Below the pieces are notes generated by a model, which saw only the letters and a program-made list of their open reading frames with translations, was not told the origin of the DNA and ran no database searches. From assembly GCF_016612535.1 (NCBI RefSeq), contig NZ_JAENXS010000001.1, positions 2,691,501 to 2,755,500 on the forward strand: 64,000 nt of DNA, read 5' to 3'. Origin of the DNA: Bradyrhizobium diazoefficiens. Lineage in GTDB: Bacteria; Pseudomonadota; Alphaproteobacteria; Rhizobiales; Xanthobacteraceae. The position numbers and the translations under genes were made by a program. Below are positions 55,024-63,800 of this stretch, piece after piece; positions within the stretch are counted from its first letter, which is position 1, and the number at the start of each line of letters is the position of its first letter.

Positions 55024-55094
55024 GTCAGCGTTTCCTCGCCCATTCTTGGTGTGAGCGGTCAGTGGAGCGATGGTGATCTATTTCGCGAAAGCGA

Positions 55095-55622
55095 TCAAGC
55101 TGCGGCTATCGGCCCTTGCAAGGGGGCATGGAGCAGCCGCTCCATGATGATCGTGCGCTCGTCACCATGATAGCTGTCGCGCACGGCCTTGAAGCCGAGC
55201 CGCGCGTAGAATGTCTCGGCGGTGACTGACGACGGAACCTTTAGCATGGGAATGTTTCGGGCGCGCGCGATGTGCTCGATCGCGGCCATCAGCAGCTTGC
55301 CGATGCCGCGGGCCTGAACGTCGGGCGCCACGAACACGGTGCGGACGATGCTTCCGTCGAGGCTTGCCGTTCCGACGACGCGATCACCGATGATGGCGAC
55401 GAAGACGGTGCGCTTTGCGATCAGAGCCCGCACGGCGTCCGGGCTGAAGCTCTGCTCGACCCTGGCGATGATCTCGTCCGTATAGTCCTTGGCATTGGTT
55501 TCGCGCAGTGCACGCAGGATGACCGTACTGATGTCGGCGGCATCATCGTCAAGCGCGGGCCGGATCGTGCAGTCCCGGATCGTGCAGTCCCGGATCGTGC
55601 AGTCCCCGATCGTGCAGTCCAT
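55095..55622 (-). CDS. GNAT acetyltransferase with N-terminal pentapeptide repeat
   Basis: 175 residues from the ATG at 55622. Core GNAT signature IVRTVFVAPDVQARGIGKLLMAAIEHIA (acetyl-CoA loop Q/RxxGxG/A) and FYARLGFKAV. The first 22 residues read DCTI-G/R four times, encoded by four 15-bp tandem units at 55561-55620; the start codon is immediately outside the array. Substrate unknown. Confidence 0.83.
   Translation of the reverse strand: MDCTIGDCTIRDCTIRDCTIRPALDDDAADISTVILRALRETNAKDYTDEIIARVEQSFSPDAVRALIAKRTVFVAIIGDRVVGTASLDGSIVRTVFVAPDVQARGIGKLLMAAIEHIARARNIPMLKVPSSVTAETFYARLGFKAVRDSYHGDERTIIMERLLHAPLQGPIAAA
55561..55620. repeat. 15-bp tandem repeat, four units
   Basis: CGGATCGTGCAGTCC repeated: three exact copies and one with a single change (CCGATCGTGCAGTCC). 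The unit length is a multiple of three, so copy-number change keeps the GNAT frame (DCTIR per unit). Confidence 0.92.
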
Positions 55623-55724
55623 GGGTCGCTCCACTCGCTCGCCCGCTTGTCGCGCAATCGGGACATATGCCACAATCTGTAGCATATGTCTGTAAAGCCG
55701 GCCCGGCCGCCCACGAGGCACGTC

Positions 55725-57353
55725 ATGAAGAAGCCAACCCGTCGCGCTGCGGTAGCCGTCGGCGCCGCGGCGCCGGCCGAGCTCAGGCTCGCCGACGCGC
55801 CGATGAGCGACATCATCGATGCCCTTGCCGGCGGTCGGGCCACCGCCTCAGCACTGACCAAGGCCTATCTCGCGCGCATTGCGGCCTACGACCGCGGCGG
55901 GCCGATGCTGAATTCGGTCCGCGCGCTCAATCCCGATGCGCTGACGATCGCAGCCAAGCTCGACGACACCAAACCGTCGGCGAGGCGCCCGCTGGCCGGC
56001 GTGCCGATCCTGATCAAGGACAACATCGCAACCTCCGACAAGCAGCCGACGACGGCGGGCTCGCTGGCGCTGGAGGGCACGCGCGCCAGAGCTGATGCCA
56101 CAATCGTCAAGTTGCTGCGAAAGGCCGGCGCGGTGATCCTGGGCAAGGCGAACCTGACCGAGTTCGCCAACATCCTCGCGGTCGACATGCCCTCGGGCTA
56201 TTCCTCGCTCGGCGGACAGGTGAAGAACCCTTACGCGCCGGCGCTGATGGGCAAGCACGACATTCCGCTCGTGCAGCCGGGCGGCTCGAGTTCGGGTTCG
56301 GCGGTCGCCGTGGCGGCGGGTCTGTGCGCAGCCTCGATCGGTACCGAGACCTCGGGCTCGCTGCTGCACCCCGCCAGCCGGAACGGCCTGGTCACGGTCA
56401 AGCCGACCGTCGGCCTGATCAGCCGCGCCGGCATCGTGCCGATCGCGCACAGCCAGGACACCGCAGGACCGATGACGCGCACCGTGCGCGACGCCGCGAT
56501 GCTGTTGAATGTGCTCGCAGCCAAGGACTTGCGCGACCCCGCGACGGAACGCCAGCGGCGGCCGGCCGACTACACCGCGGGCCTCGCACCTGATGCGATG
56601 AAGGGCGCGCGCATCGGCGTGCCGAGCGACCCCGACGACCCACTGAACGATTGCTACTACGGCAAATTGCCACCCGACGGGGCCAAGGTGATGACCGCCG
56701 TGGTCGAAGTGCTGGAGGATCTCGGCGCCGTCATCATGCGCGCAAATATGCCGACACGGGGCTGGATCGCCGGGCCGGGCACCAACATGGCCGTGCTCAA
56801 CCGCAATCCGCTGAGCAGCAACAAGGGCAATCCGACCGGATCGCCGATCGTCTTCCTCTACGAGCTGAAGCACGGTCTCAATCTCTACCTCCAGGATTGG
56901 GCGACCAATACAGACATCAAGACCATGGCCGACATCATCGCCTTCAACGCGGCGCACGCGGAGAAAGCGCTGCGTTTCGGCCAGGACCTGTTCCTCGCCG
57001 CCGACCTCACCAAAGGCGATCTGAGCGAGCGCGAGTACAAGTCGGCACGTGCCATGGATCTGCTCGCGGCCAAGACGCGCGGCATGGATGCCTACATGAA
57101 CCAGCACAAGCTCGATGCCGTCCTGTTCCCCGGCGCCATGGGCGCAGCAATTGCAGCCAAGGCCGGCTATCCCAGCGTCATGGTGCCCGCCGGCTTCGTC
57201 TCCGGGGCCGATGGCAAGGACACGCCCGATTATCCGCTCGGCGTCAGCTTCGCAGGTCCCGCCTGGACCGAGCACAAGCTGTTGCGTCTCGCCTATGCCT
57301 ATGAGCAGGCCTCGAACATGCGCAAAGCCCCACCCGGCCTGGCGGCGCTGTAG
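55725..57353 (+). CDS. amidase signature family hydrolase
   Basis: 542 residues from the ATG at 55725 (an ATG at 55686 is possible but has no ribosome site). Catalytic Lys in VPILIKDNIATSD, cis-Ser and nucleophile Ser in VQPGGSSSGSAVAVAAG and TETSGSLLHPAS: the Ser-cisSer-Lys triad is complete. The RR near the N-terminus (KKPTRRAAVAVGAAAPA) hints at export but the hydrophobic core is weak. Substrate unknown. Confidence 0.9.
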   Translation: MKKPTRRAAVAVGAAAPAELRLADAPMSDIIDALAGGRATASALTKAYLARIAAYDRGGPMLNSVRALNPDALTIAAKLDDTKPSARRPLAGVPILIKDNIATSDKQPTTAGSLALEGTRARADATIVKLLRKAGAVILGKANLTEFANILAVDMPSGYSSLGGQVKNPYAPALMGKHDIPLVQPGGSSSGSAVAVAAGLCAASIGTETSGSLLHPASRNGLVTVKPTVGLISRAGIVPIAHSQDTAGPMTRTVRDAAMLLNVLAAKDLRDPATERQRRPADYTAGLAPDAMKGARIGVPSDPDDPLNDCYYGKLPPDGAKVMTAVVEVLEDLGAVIMRANMPTRGWIAGPGTNMAVLNRNPLSSNKGNPTGSPIVFLYELKHGLNLYLQDWATNTDIKTMADIIAFNAAHAEKALRFGQDLFLAADLTKGDLSEREYKSARAMDLLAAKTRGMDAYMNQHKLDAVLFPGAMGAAIAAKAGYPSVMVPAGFVSGADGKDTPDYPLGVSFAGPAWTEHKLLRLAYAYEQASNMRKAPPGLAAL

Positions 57354-57356
57354 TCG

Positions 57357-58043
57357 CTAGACCTGCGTTTCCGACTTCGGCTCCGGGCCGCTTCGCCCCA
57401 GGCGCGGCTCCGTCCCCGCCACCAGCCGTTGAAGGTTGGCACGGTGGCGAACGATCACGTAGATGGCGCCTGCGATCACCAGCAGCCGATAGGGCAGCGG
57501 GTGATCAAAACCGCAGACGAGGACGATGGCCGTCAATGCCGCGAGCATCGAGCTCAGGGAAACGATGCGGGCGATAGCCAGCACGATGCCAAACACCGCC
57601 GCCGCACCCAGTCCCACCGGCCACGACATCGCCAGCAACACGCCGAGCCCGGTCGCAGCCGATTTGCCGCCGGTAAAATTCAGCCAGATCGAGCGGCCAT
57701 GTCCGAGCAGCGCGGCAATGCCGGCAAGGCACACCGCCCATGGCACCCATGCTTGCAGATCAGCCGCTGTCGGCGGCGCCGGCGATAATTCGCCAGCGAG
57801 CCAGGGGCAGACCCAGCGGGCCACGAGAATCGCCGCCGCGCCCTTCAGCACATCGGCGATCAGCACCACCAAGGCAGGCCATTTGCCCAGCGTCCGCAAG
57901 ACATTCGTGGCGCCGGTGGACCTGGAGCCATGCTCGCGGATGTCGATTCCCCGAAGCAGTTTTCCTGCCAGATAGCCCGAGGGTATCGAGCCAAGCAGAT
58001 AGGCGATCATCAATCCGACGGCACCTGCGATCCAAAAAGCCAT
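57357..58043 (-). CDS. plsY: glycerol-3-phosphate acyltransferase PlsY
   Basis: 228 residues. PlsY motifs LGSIPSGYLAGKLL, GSRSTGATNVLRTLG (SxxxGxxN), GHGRSIWLNFTGGKSAATGLGVLLA and VRHRANLQRLVAGTEPRLG. It transfers acyl groups from acyl-phosphate to glycerol-3-phosphate, first step of phospholipid synthesis, in the inner membrane. Convergent with the amidase gene at 3 bp. Confidence 0.95.
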   Translation of the reverse strand: MAFWIAGAVGLMIAYLLGSIPSGYLAGKLLRGIDIREHGSRSTGATNVLRTLGKWPALVVLIADVLKGAAAILVARWVCPWLAGELSPAPPTAADLQAWVPWAVCLAGIAALLGHGRSIWLNFTGGKSAATGLGVLLAMSWPVGLGAAAVFGIVLAIARIVSLSSMLAALTAIVLVCGFDHPLPYRLLVIAGAIYVIVRHRANLQRLVAGTEPRLGRSGPEPKSETQV

Positions 58044-58249
58044 GTTTCTTGTGTCCAGCGTTCCGTGAACGGTGTTTTATCGCCGAGTTCGTTCGACCGC
58101 CATGGGCCAGCGGTGTCTCTCCGCCGCTCGTATGGCATTCAGCGTCTGCCCACAATGAAGGCTCTTCCAGCGCCCGCAACGCCGCAAAATGGCCGTACAC
58201 AGAACGGCATCCTTGCACGGGTCGTGGGCAACGGTGGGGGGAGCCTGGC

Positions 58250-59278
58250 ATGCGGACATGGATCGGCGTCGTTGCAGCGGCGTGTGCCGTTGCCTTGAGT
58301 CCCGTTGCATTCGGAGCCGAACCCGCATCCGGTTGCGGCATTCCGCAGGACATCCATGACGGATGGGCGATGACCTCGCCGGACAAGCAGGGGCTGAACG
58401 CGGCACTGCTTTGCACGATGGAAGAGGGCATCAGCCTCGGCAAGCTCGCCAATGTCGACGACATCGTCGTCGTCAGGCACGGCGTGCTCGTCTACGAGCG
58501 TTACTATGATTATCCTCATCAACTCAATTACGACGCGACGACACGGCACAACGGCTATTCCATGACCAAGAGCGTCGTCTCGCTGCTGGTCGGCATCGCC
58601 ATGGATCGCGGCATGATCCGGGATCTGGACGCTCCGATCGTGTCGTATCTTCCCGATGACGCCGGGCTCCGAGAGTCCGACAAGGATCGCATCACGCTGC
58701 GCCATCTCCTGACGATGTCGGCGGGATTGGGCTTCGACAGGACGCCCGGTGTCTCGTTCGCATACAACAACAGGGAGACGGAGCTGATCGGCGCGATCCT
58801 GACAAGGGTTACCGGGAAGCCGGTCGATGTGCTGGCGCAGGAGAATATCTTCGCACCGCTCGGGATCGAAGATGTCGCGTGGTACAAGGACCCGGTGAGC
58901 GGCCTTCCAACGTCGGCATCCGGGCTGAGCCTGCGTCCGCGCGACTGGGCGAAAATCGGCCAGCTTGTTCTCAACCGTGGCGCCTGGGACGGCAGGCAGA
59001 TCGTTTCGGCGTCCTGGGCGGATCAATCGACGGCGGAGCACATCAAGACCAGGGAGCCGCAATCCTACGGCTATCAATGGTGGCTTGGTCGATCGCAGGA
59101 CGGCAGCAGCGTCGTCGACTGGATCGCCGCCAAGGGCTTCAACTCGCAGAAGACCATCATCATCCCCGCGCTCGACATGGTCGTCGTCTTCAACGCCGGG
59201 CGGGAATCCAAGAACATGGTCGCGCCCGAACTGGACCTGCTGGATCGCTACATCGTGCCCGCGACGTCAAGGGACTGA
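58250..59278 (+). CDS. secreted beta-lactamase-fold serine hydrolase
   Basis: 342 residues from the ATG at 58250, which begins a signal peptide (WIGVVAAACAVALSPVAFGA). Active-site SxxK in YSMTKSVVSLLVG, YxN in FAYNNRETELIG, and a C-terminal KGF in place of KTG. Typical of class C beta-lactamase-like esterases or peptidases. Role unknown. Confidence 0.87.
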   Translation: MRTWIGVVAAACAVALSPVAFGAEPASGCGIPQDIHDGWAMTSPDKQGLNAALLCTMEEGISLGKLANVDDIVVVRHGVLVYERYYDYPHQLNYDATTRHNGYSMTKSVVSLLVGIAMDRGMIRDLDAPIVSYLPDDAGLRESDKDRITLRHLLTMSAGLGFDRTPGVSFAYNNRETELIGAILTRVTGKPVDVLAQENIFAPLGIEDVAWYKDPVSGLPTSASGLSLRPRDWAKIGQLVLNRGAWDGRQIVSASWADQSTAEHIKTREPQSYGYQWWLGRSQDGSSVVDWIAAKGFNSQKTIIIPALDMVVVFNAGRESKNMVAPELDLLDRYIVPATSRD

Positions 59279-59492
59279 TATCCTTGACGGCCGGTTCATC
59301 GACCGCTGGTCACGCGATATCCTGATCGCACTTGTCTGCATTTTTTGACGCATTGACGGCTCGGGCTTGTCGGCATCGACTGGTCTCGACCGTCCTTGGG
59401 TGGACCTGTCCCGCACGTGCTGTAGATGGACCCTGCACATGTGACGTGATGTCGCCACCTCGAGCCGTCGAAATCGACCAGGAGCAATACCC

Positions 59493-59909
59493 ATGAGGAT
59501 CACCGTCGAAACCAGCGTAGCCGCCCCGATCGATCAGGTCTGGCATGCGTATACGACGCCTGCCGACATCGTGAAGTGGAACGCCGCGTCGGACGACTGG
59601 CACACGACCAAGGCTGCGGTCGACCTGCGGGAGGGCGGCGTCTTCTCGTCCCGCATGGAGGCCAAGGACGGCAGCATGGGCTTTGACTTCGCCGGTACCT
59701 ACACCAAGATCGTCGAACGCGAGCGGATCGAATACGCATTCGGCGATCGCAAGGCCGAGGTCGAATTCGTGCCCGGGGCGAACGGCATCGTCGTCCGCGT
59801 CGCCTTCGATGGCGAAACAACGCACTCTGTCGAGCAGCAGCAAGGCGGCTGGCAGGCGATCCTCGACAATTTTGCACGCTACGTCGAGGCGAAGCAGAAG
59901 ACGTCGTGA
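59493..59909 (+). CDS. SRPBCC/AHSA1-type protein
   Basis: 138 residues of the helix-grip fold: ITVETSVAAPIDQVWHAYTTPADIVKWNAASDDWHT at the N-terminus and GWQAILDNFARYVEAK at the C-terminus. Despite the name these bacterial proteins are ligand-binding or uncharacterised. AGGAGCAATACCC precedes the ATG. Confidence 0.9.
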   Translation: MRITVETSVAAPIDQVWHAYTTPADIVKWNAASDDWHTTKAAVDLREGGVFSSRMEAKDGSMGFDFAGTYTKIVERERIEYAFGDRKAEVEFVPGANGIVVRVAFDGETTHSVEQQQGGWQAILDNFARYVEAKQKTS

Positions 59910-60012
59910 GGGCGTCGCGCGGGCCCCGATCGGCGGGCCCGCGCCGCAACCGCGGTGGCGCCAGGCGCGATGCCTGATGCATTTGCCGGTCAGGGACGCT
60001 ACCATAGGCACC

Positions 60013-60891
60013 ATGACCGACGACAGAACGACCGAGAACAAGGTGAAACGACGGCTGACCACCGTCCTGTGCGCCGATGCGTTCGGCTATTCTCGTCTCA
60101 TGGAAGCCGACGAGGCGGGAACGTTGGAGACGCTGCGTCGCTACCGCACGGCCATTGCCGGATTGGTGGAGCGCCATGACGGCCGGATCGTGAATACCTG
60201 GGGCGATGCCGTGATCGCCGAGTTCGCCAGCGTGGTCGAGGCGGTGCAATGTGCGGTGGAGATTCAGCAGGAAATTTCCAGCCAGGCATCGAACCCGCCC
60301 GACACGCCCTCGATGCGATTTCGCATCGGCATCAATCTCGGGGATGTGATGGTGGACGGGACCGACATCTTCGGCGACGGGGTCAATATCGCGGCCCGGT
60401 TGCAGGAGCTTGCCGAACCCGGCGGCGTCGTGATCTCCGCGTCAGTCTACGATCAGGTGCGCAACAAATTATCCGTTGGCTTCGACTGCCTCGGCCAGCG
60501 CCCCATGAAGAACGTCGCTCCCGTGACCAGCTATCGCGTGACCATGGACGGCCGAGCCGCTCAGGGACACAGCTCCGCGGTTGACGGCAGCCTCGCGCCG
60601 CAGGGGGACGCAGTTGCAGCCTCGGAAACTGACGCTCGACGGATTCAGGACAGACACGAGCCGTCCACCTGGATGGACTTCGTCTCGGACCGGCTGGCGA
60701 GCCTGCCGCGGCCGGTTGTTGCGGCCCTCACGGTCTCGGGCTTTCTGATTCTGATCAATCTCTTCACCGGCATGCACAAGATCTGGTTCCACTGGCCGGT
60801 GGCAGTGATCCTCTTCGGCGTCATCCTGCGGACAGCGCTCGGGCACAGGCCTGCGTCCGGGAGGCGCGAGCGCCGAGCGGATCGGGAGTGA
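60013..60891 (+). CDS. class III adenylate/guanylate cyclase with C-terminal membrane anchor
   Basis: 292 residues from the ATG at 60013. Catalytic domain with both metal Asp (VLCADAFGYSRLM and NTWGDAVIAEF) and the GDGVNIAARLQELA segment carrying Asn and Arg, so probably active. A linker leads to two helices (VVAALTVSGFLILINLFTG and IWFHWPVAVILFGVILRTAL) and a basic tail. Anchors placed after, rather than before, the cyclase domain are less common. Confidence 0.88.
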   Translation: MTDDRTTENKVKRRLTTVLCADAFGYSRLMEADEAGTLETLRRYRTAIAGLVERHDGRIVNTWGDAVIAEFASVVEAVQCAVEIQQEISSQASNPPDTPSMRFRIGINLGDVMVDGTDIFGDGVNIAARLQELAEPGGVVISASVYDQVRNKLSVGFDCLGQRPMKNVAPVTSYRVTMDGRAAQGHSSAVDGSLAPQGDAVAASETDARRIQDRHEPSTWMDFVSDRLASLPRPVVAALTVSGFLILINLFTGMHKIWFHWPVAVILFGVILRTALGHRPASGRRERRADRE

Positions 60892-61199
60892 GACGGCAGA
60901 CGAGGCCGAGGCCGAGACCGCAGCATCTGCCGGGGCCATGAGCTGACATTGGCAGCAAGCCTGGGCTACGTCCGCTTTGGGGCCAGAAGCGGTCCCTCGC
61001 CAGGAGGCACCGGACGGAATACCACGAGCGCAATGGCAGTCGGGAAAGGGAACCTGATGACACTTCATGCGCACGAGCAAACTGGCGGTTGAACTCTGCC
61101 TATCCTCATGCGTTAATATGGCATCACCGGCTAAGGTCCGTAGGCGTCGGTGGCTGAGAGAGCTTTAATGCGCTCCCGCCTCATGGAAGGGAGCGCATC
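60892..61199. other. 308-bp intergenic region
   Basis: Between the cyclase and the Crp-family gene. It contains a stretch of high GC and the likely promoter of the regulator, but I recognise no gene, repeat or terminator. GGAAGGGAGCGCATC directly precedes the regulator start. Confidence 0.5.
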
Positions 61200-61934
61200 A
61201 TGCCACATCGCAAGCTGATCGCGCGTTTGCAGGCGGTGGTTGGTCTCTCTGAGCAAGATCAAGCTAAGCTCGCGCGCATGCCGTACAAGCTCAAGAATCT
61301 GGACAACGGTGCTTTTGTGGCGCGTCAAGGCGAACGCCCAAGGAGTTCGACCGTCGTAATGTCTGGGTTTCTGTGTCGCCAGAAGGTGATCTCCGACCGA
61401 AACCAAATCTCATCGTTCTATCTGGCTGGCGATATGCCGGATTTGCACACCTTGCACCTGCCGGTTATGGATCATGAACTTTGCAGTGTCGGCAGCTCGA
61501 CGATAGCGTCTGTATCTCACGACTACCTCAGAGAAGTGATGGATGCATCTCCGAGGATTATGCATGCCTTCTGGCGCGAGACGCTGATCCATGGCGCGAT
61601 CTATCGCGAATGGGTTGAAAATCTCGGAGGGCGCCAAGCCATAGGCAGGATCGCGCATCTCCTTTGCGAGCTTGCCACCCGGCTGGAGCTGATCGGGCTC
61701 CTCGACAATGGGAGCTTCCATCTTCCCTTTACCCAACAAAACATTGCCGATGCATGCGGATTATCGGCAGTCCACGTGAACAGGACCCTTCAACAACTCA
61801 GAAGCGAGCACCTTGTTGAGTGGCAGCATCACACGGTTCGGCTGCTTGACCGGACTGCGCTGGAGGACGTGGCCGAGTTCGATCGTGCTTATCTTCACAC
61901 CTTGGAAAGCGTTCGCTCGTCGATTTCTACCTAG
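61200..61934 (+). CDS. Crp/Fnr family transcriptional regulator
   Basis: 244 residues: cNMP-binding barrel at 1-150 (LDNGAFVARQGERPRSSTVVMSGFLCRQK) and C-terminal HTH LPFTQQNIADACGLSAVHVNRTLQQLRSEHLV. The Cys cluster of oxygen-sensing FNR is absent. Whether it binds cAMP made by the adjacent cyclase is an attractive guess; several such Crp paralogues exist in these genomes. Codon use and GC look lower than neighbours. Confidence 0.9.
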   Translation: MPHRKLIARLQAVVGLSEQDQAKLARMPYKLKNLDNGAFVARQGERPRSSTVVMSGFLCRQKVISDRNQISSFYLAGDMPDLHTLHLPVMDHELCSVGSSTIASVSHDYLREVMDASPRIMHAFWRETLIHGAIYREWVENLGGRQAIGRIAHLLCELATRLELIGLLDNGSFHLPFTQQNIADACGLSAVHVNRTLQQLRSEHLVEWQHHTVRLLDRTALEDVAEFDRAYLHTLESVRSSIST

Positions 61935-62022
61935 GCATGTCGGCGGCGCGAAACGAATTTCCTCGCGCAAACGGACGATTGTTTGAGTGCTTCTAGGCTT
62001 CATCGCTAGTGGCGAGGCGGGC

Positions 62023-62253
62023 TTACTCCTCTAGCTTCGCACTGACCCGGATCTTGAAGATTAGTCTTCCCTCTGCATCAACGACCTCCAAAAACCATTC
62101 TTCGCCAGGCCGGAGCTTTCCGTCGACGTCCCGGAAAAGATCAGCGGCGAAATGGGTCGCTTCCTTCCATGCGGCTTCGTCGTCCGTAAACTCTCCGGCT
62201 ATGGGCGGGTCGTTTGGTTCGAGGTTGCGAACGCTGAAGACATACTGCGGCAT
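62023..62253 (-). CDS. DUF6894-like small protein
   Basis: 76 residues with the small-family pattern (MPQYVFSVRN, DDEAAWKEATHFAADLFRDVDGKL, GEEWFLEVVDAEGRLIFKIRVSA). Widespread in Bradyrhizobium as stress-linked small proteins; function unknown. An upstream frame (62510-62253) ends on its first base, so they may be cotranscribed. Confidence 0.82.
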   Translation of the reverse strand: MPQYVFSVRNLEPNDPPIAGEFTDDEAAWKEATHFAADLFRDVDGKLRPGEEWFLEVVDAEGRLIFKIRVSAKLEE

Positions 62254-62510
62254 CAGCTAAAAATGCTGAGTGCAGCGCAAGCGTTCCTAATCGGAAAGCC
62301 GCTTGTTTCCAGCTCGCGATCGAGCGTGTTGCGGCTTTCCTGCAGGACCCGCTGACTGCGCTCGACGAGTTCCCGGCTTACTTCAACCAAGGCACGCGTT
62401 TGCCCAAGGGTGCGCGGCAGGTCCGCGAGTTCCCTGGGCTTCTTGCGTGAGCGGTGTGGCCGCCGATCATCCGCGATGGCAGAATCTGCGGCAAACGGGT
62501 TCCGCGACAC
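62253..62510 (-). CDS. hypothetical protein, helical
   Basis: 85 residues; the segment TRALVEVSRELVERSQRVLQESRNTLDREL is a good amphipathic or coiled-coil helix. Its stop overlaps the start of the DUF6894-like gene by one base. No recognised family; the overlap and helix pattern make it likely but not certain to be real. Confidence 0.55.
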   Translation of the reverse strand: MSRNPFAADSAIADDRRPHRSRKKPRELADLPRTLGQTRALVEVSRELVERSQRVLQESRNTLDRELETSGFPIRNACAALSIFS

Positions 62511-62942
62511 TCTCTTGGAGGGCGCGAGAACGAGAGGCGACCAGGTTCAGTTCGCTTCCAGAAGGTGCCCTCAAGGATGGCAGACATTGGCCTCGCGATA
62601 ATCGTCCTTGCTGATGAGGTCGCGCGAGAGGCGCAGTTCCGACATTCAGATTTGCAGCGAAGACCTGTTATTCCCCTCGTAGCGCAGGCGTGATGCCACC
62701 GTTGCGAAGTCTTTCGAAGCTCTATCAGACTGGCGCGTTGCGGCCGATCAGGCCGAAGGCGATCATCACGAGGCTGATAGCGCCGACGGCGCCGGAGACC
62801 CCTCCGACCGTCCGCATCAGGGCGACGGGATCATTGGACCACAGCGTCATGTCGCGCATCGACAGGCAGAACAGCACGGCGATAGCGGCCTTCAGCGTCT
62901 TCGTCTACGATCCGGTCGAGCCAATTCTTGAAAGGCACCAGG
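62511..62942. other. 432-bp region, possible small membrane frame
   Basis: On the minus strand about 62862-62730 reads LFCLSMRDMTLWSNDPVALM then two hydrophobic stretches ending FGLIGRNAPV and a stop. It has no convincing start (a TAG lies just upstream) and may be a remnant. Nothing else recognised. Confidence 0.4.
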
Positions 62943-63632
62943 ATGCAAACCATTGGCCTGATTGGCGGCATGAGCTGGGAGAGCACCGCGCTCTACTACA
63001 AGCTCATCAACGAGCGAATCCGCGACCGCATGGGAAAGCTGCATTCGGCGCCGCTGTTGATCTATTCCTACGATTTTCAGGAGATCAAGGAGATGCAATA
63101 CGCCGGCCGCTGGACGGAGGCGGCGGCGAGCCTCGCCGAGATCGCGCAGCGCCTCGAAAGCGCCGGCGCGTGCGCCATCGTGCTGTGCACCAACACGATG
63201 CATAAGCTGGCGCCCGATATCGTGTCGAAGCTGACCATTCCTTTCATTCACATCGGCGACGCAACGGCAGAGCGCATTCGGGCCAGAGGATATCGGCGGG
63301 TCGGGCTCCTCGGCACCATCTTCACGATGGAGGAAGATTTCTACATCGACCGGCTGCGCGCGCATGATCTCGATGTCCGCATTCCCACCGCCGACGAGCG
63401 CGCTGACGTGAACCGCATCATCTACGACGAGCTGTGCCTCGGGATCGTCACCGAGGCCTCGCGTCGCCGCTATCAGGGTGTGATGGCCGCGCTGGTCGGG
63501 CGCGGCGCGGAGTGCATCATTCTCGGCTGCACCGAGATCACGATGCTGGTCGGTGCTGCCGATACATCGGTCGAGACGTTCGACACCACGGCCATTCACG
63601 CGGAGGCCGCGGCGGACTTTGCGATTGGGTGA
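62943..63632 (+). CDS. aspartate/glutamate racemase family protein
   Basis: 229 residues from the ATG at 62943 after GAAAGGCACCAGG. N-terminal TIGLIGGMSWESTALYY, catalytic Cys in CAIVLCTNTMHKLAP and second Cys in CIILGCTEITMLVG: the two-base mechanism residues of YgeA-type amino acid racemases are both present. It probably interconverts D- and L-amino acids; specificity not deducible. Confidence 0.92.
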   Translation: MQTIGLIGGMSWESTALYYKLINERIRDRMGKLHSAPLLIYSYDFQEIKEMQYAGRWTEAAASLAEIAQRLESAGACAIVLCTNTMHKLAPDIVSKLTIPFIHIGDATAERIRARGYRRVGLLGTIFTMEEDFYIDRLRAHDLDVRIPTADERADVNRIIYDELCLGIVTEASRRRYQGVMAALVGRGAECIILGCTEITMLVGAADTSVETFDTTAIHAEAAADFAIG

Positions 63633-63800
63633 AAGTGGTGTGGCTGGGTCTGGCGCTTGGTTCAATTCGCCAATACCCCGAACCCGATCTCGTCAGGGAA
63701 GGCGCCGACATCCTGGACGAATTCGGCCCAAAGTGGACAAACTCTTGCGTTACCAGCGCTCCGGCATCGTAACCGAGCGTCGATTCCAGGTGGTTCGACC

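Noticed and set aside
55848..57275. 475-codon open frame opposite the amidase
   Set aside because: Shadow of an amidase with a complete catalytic triad.
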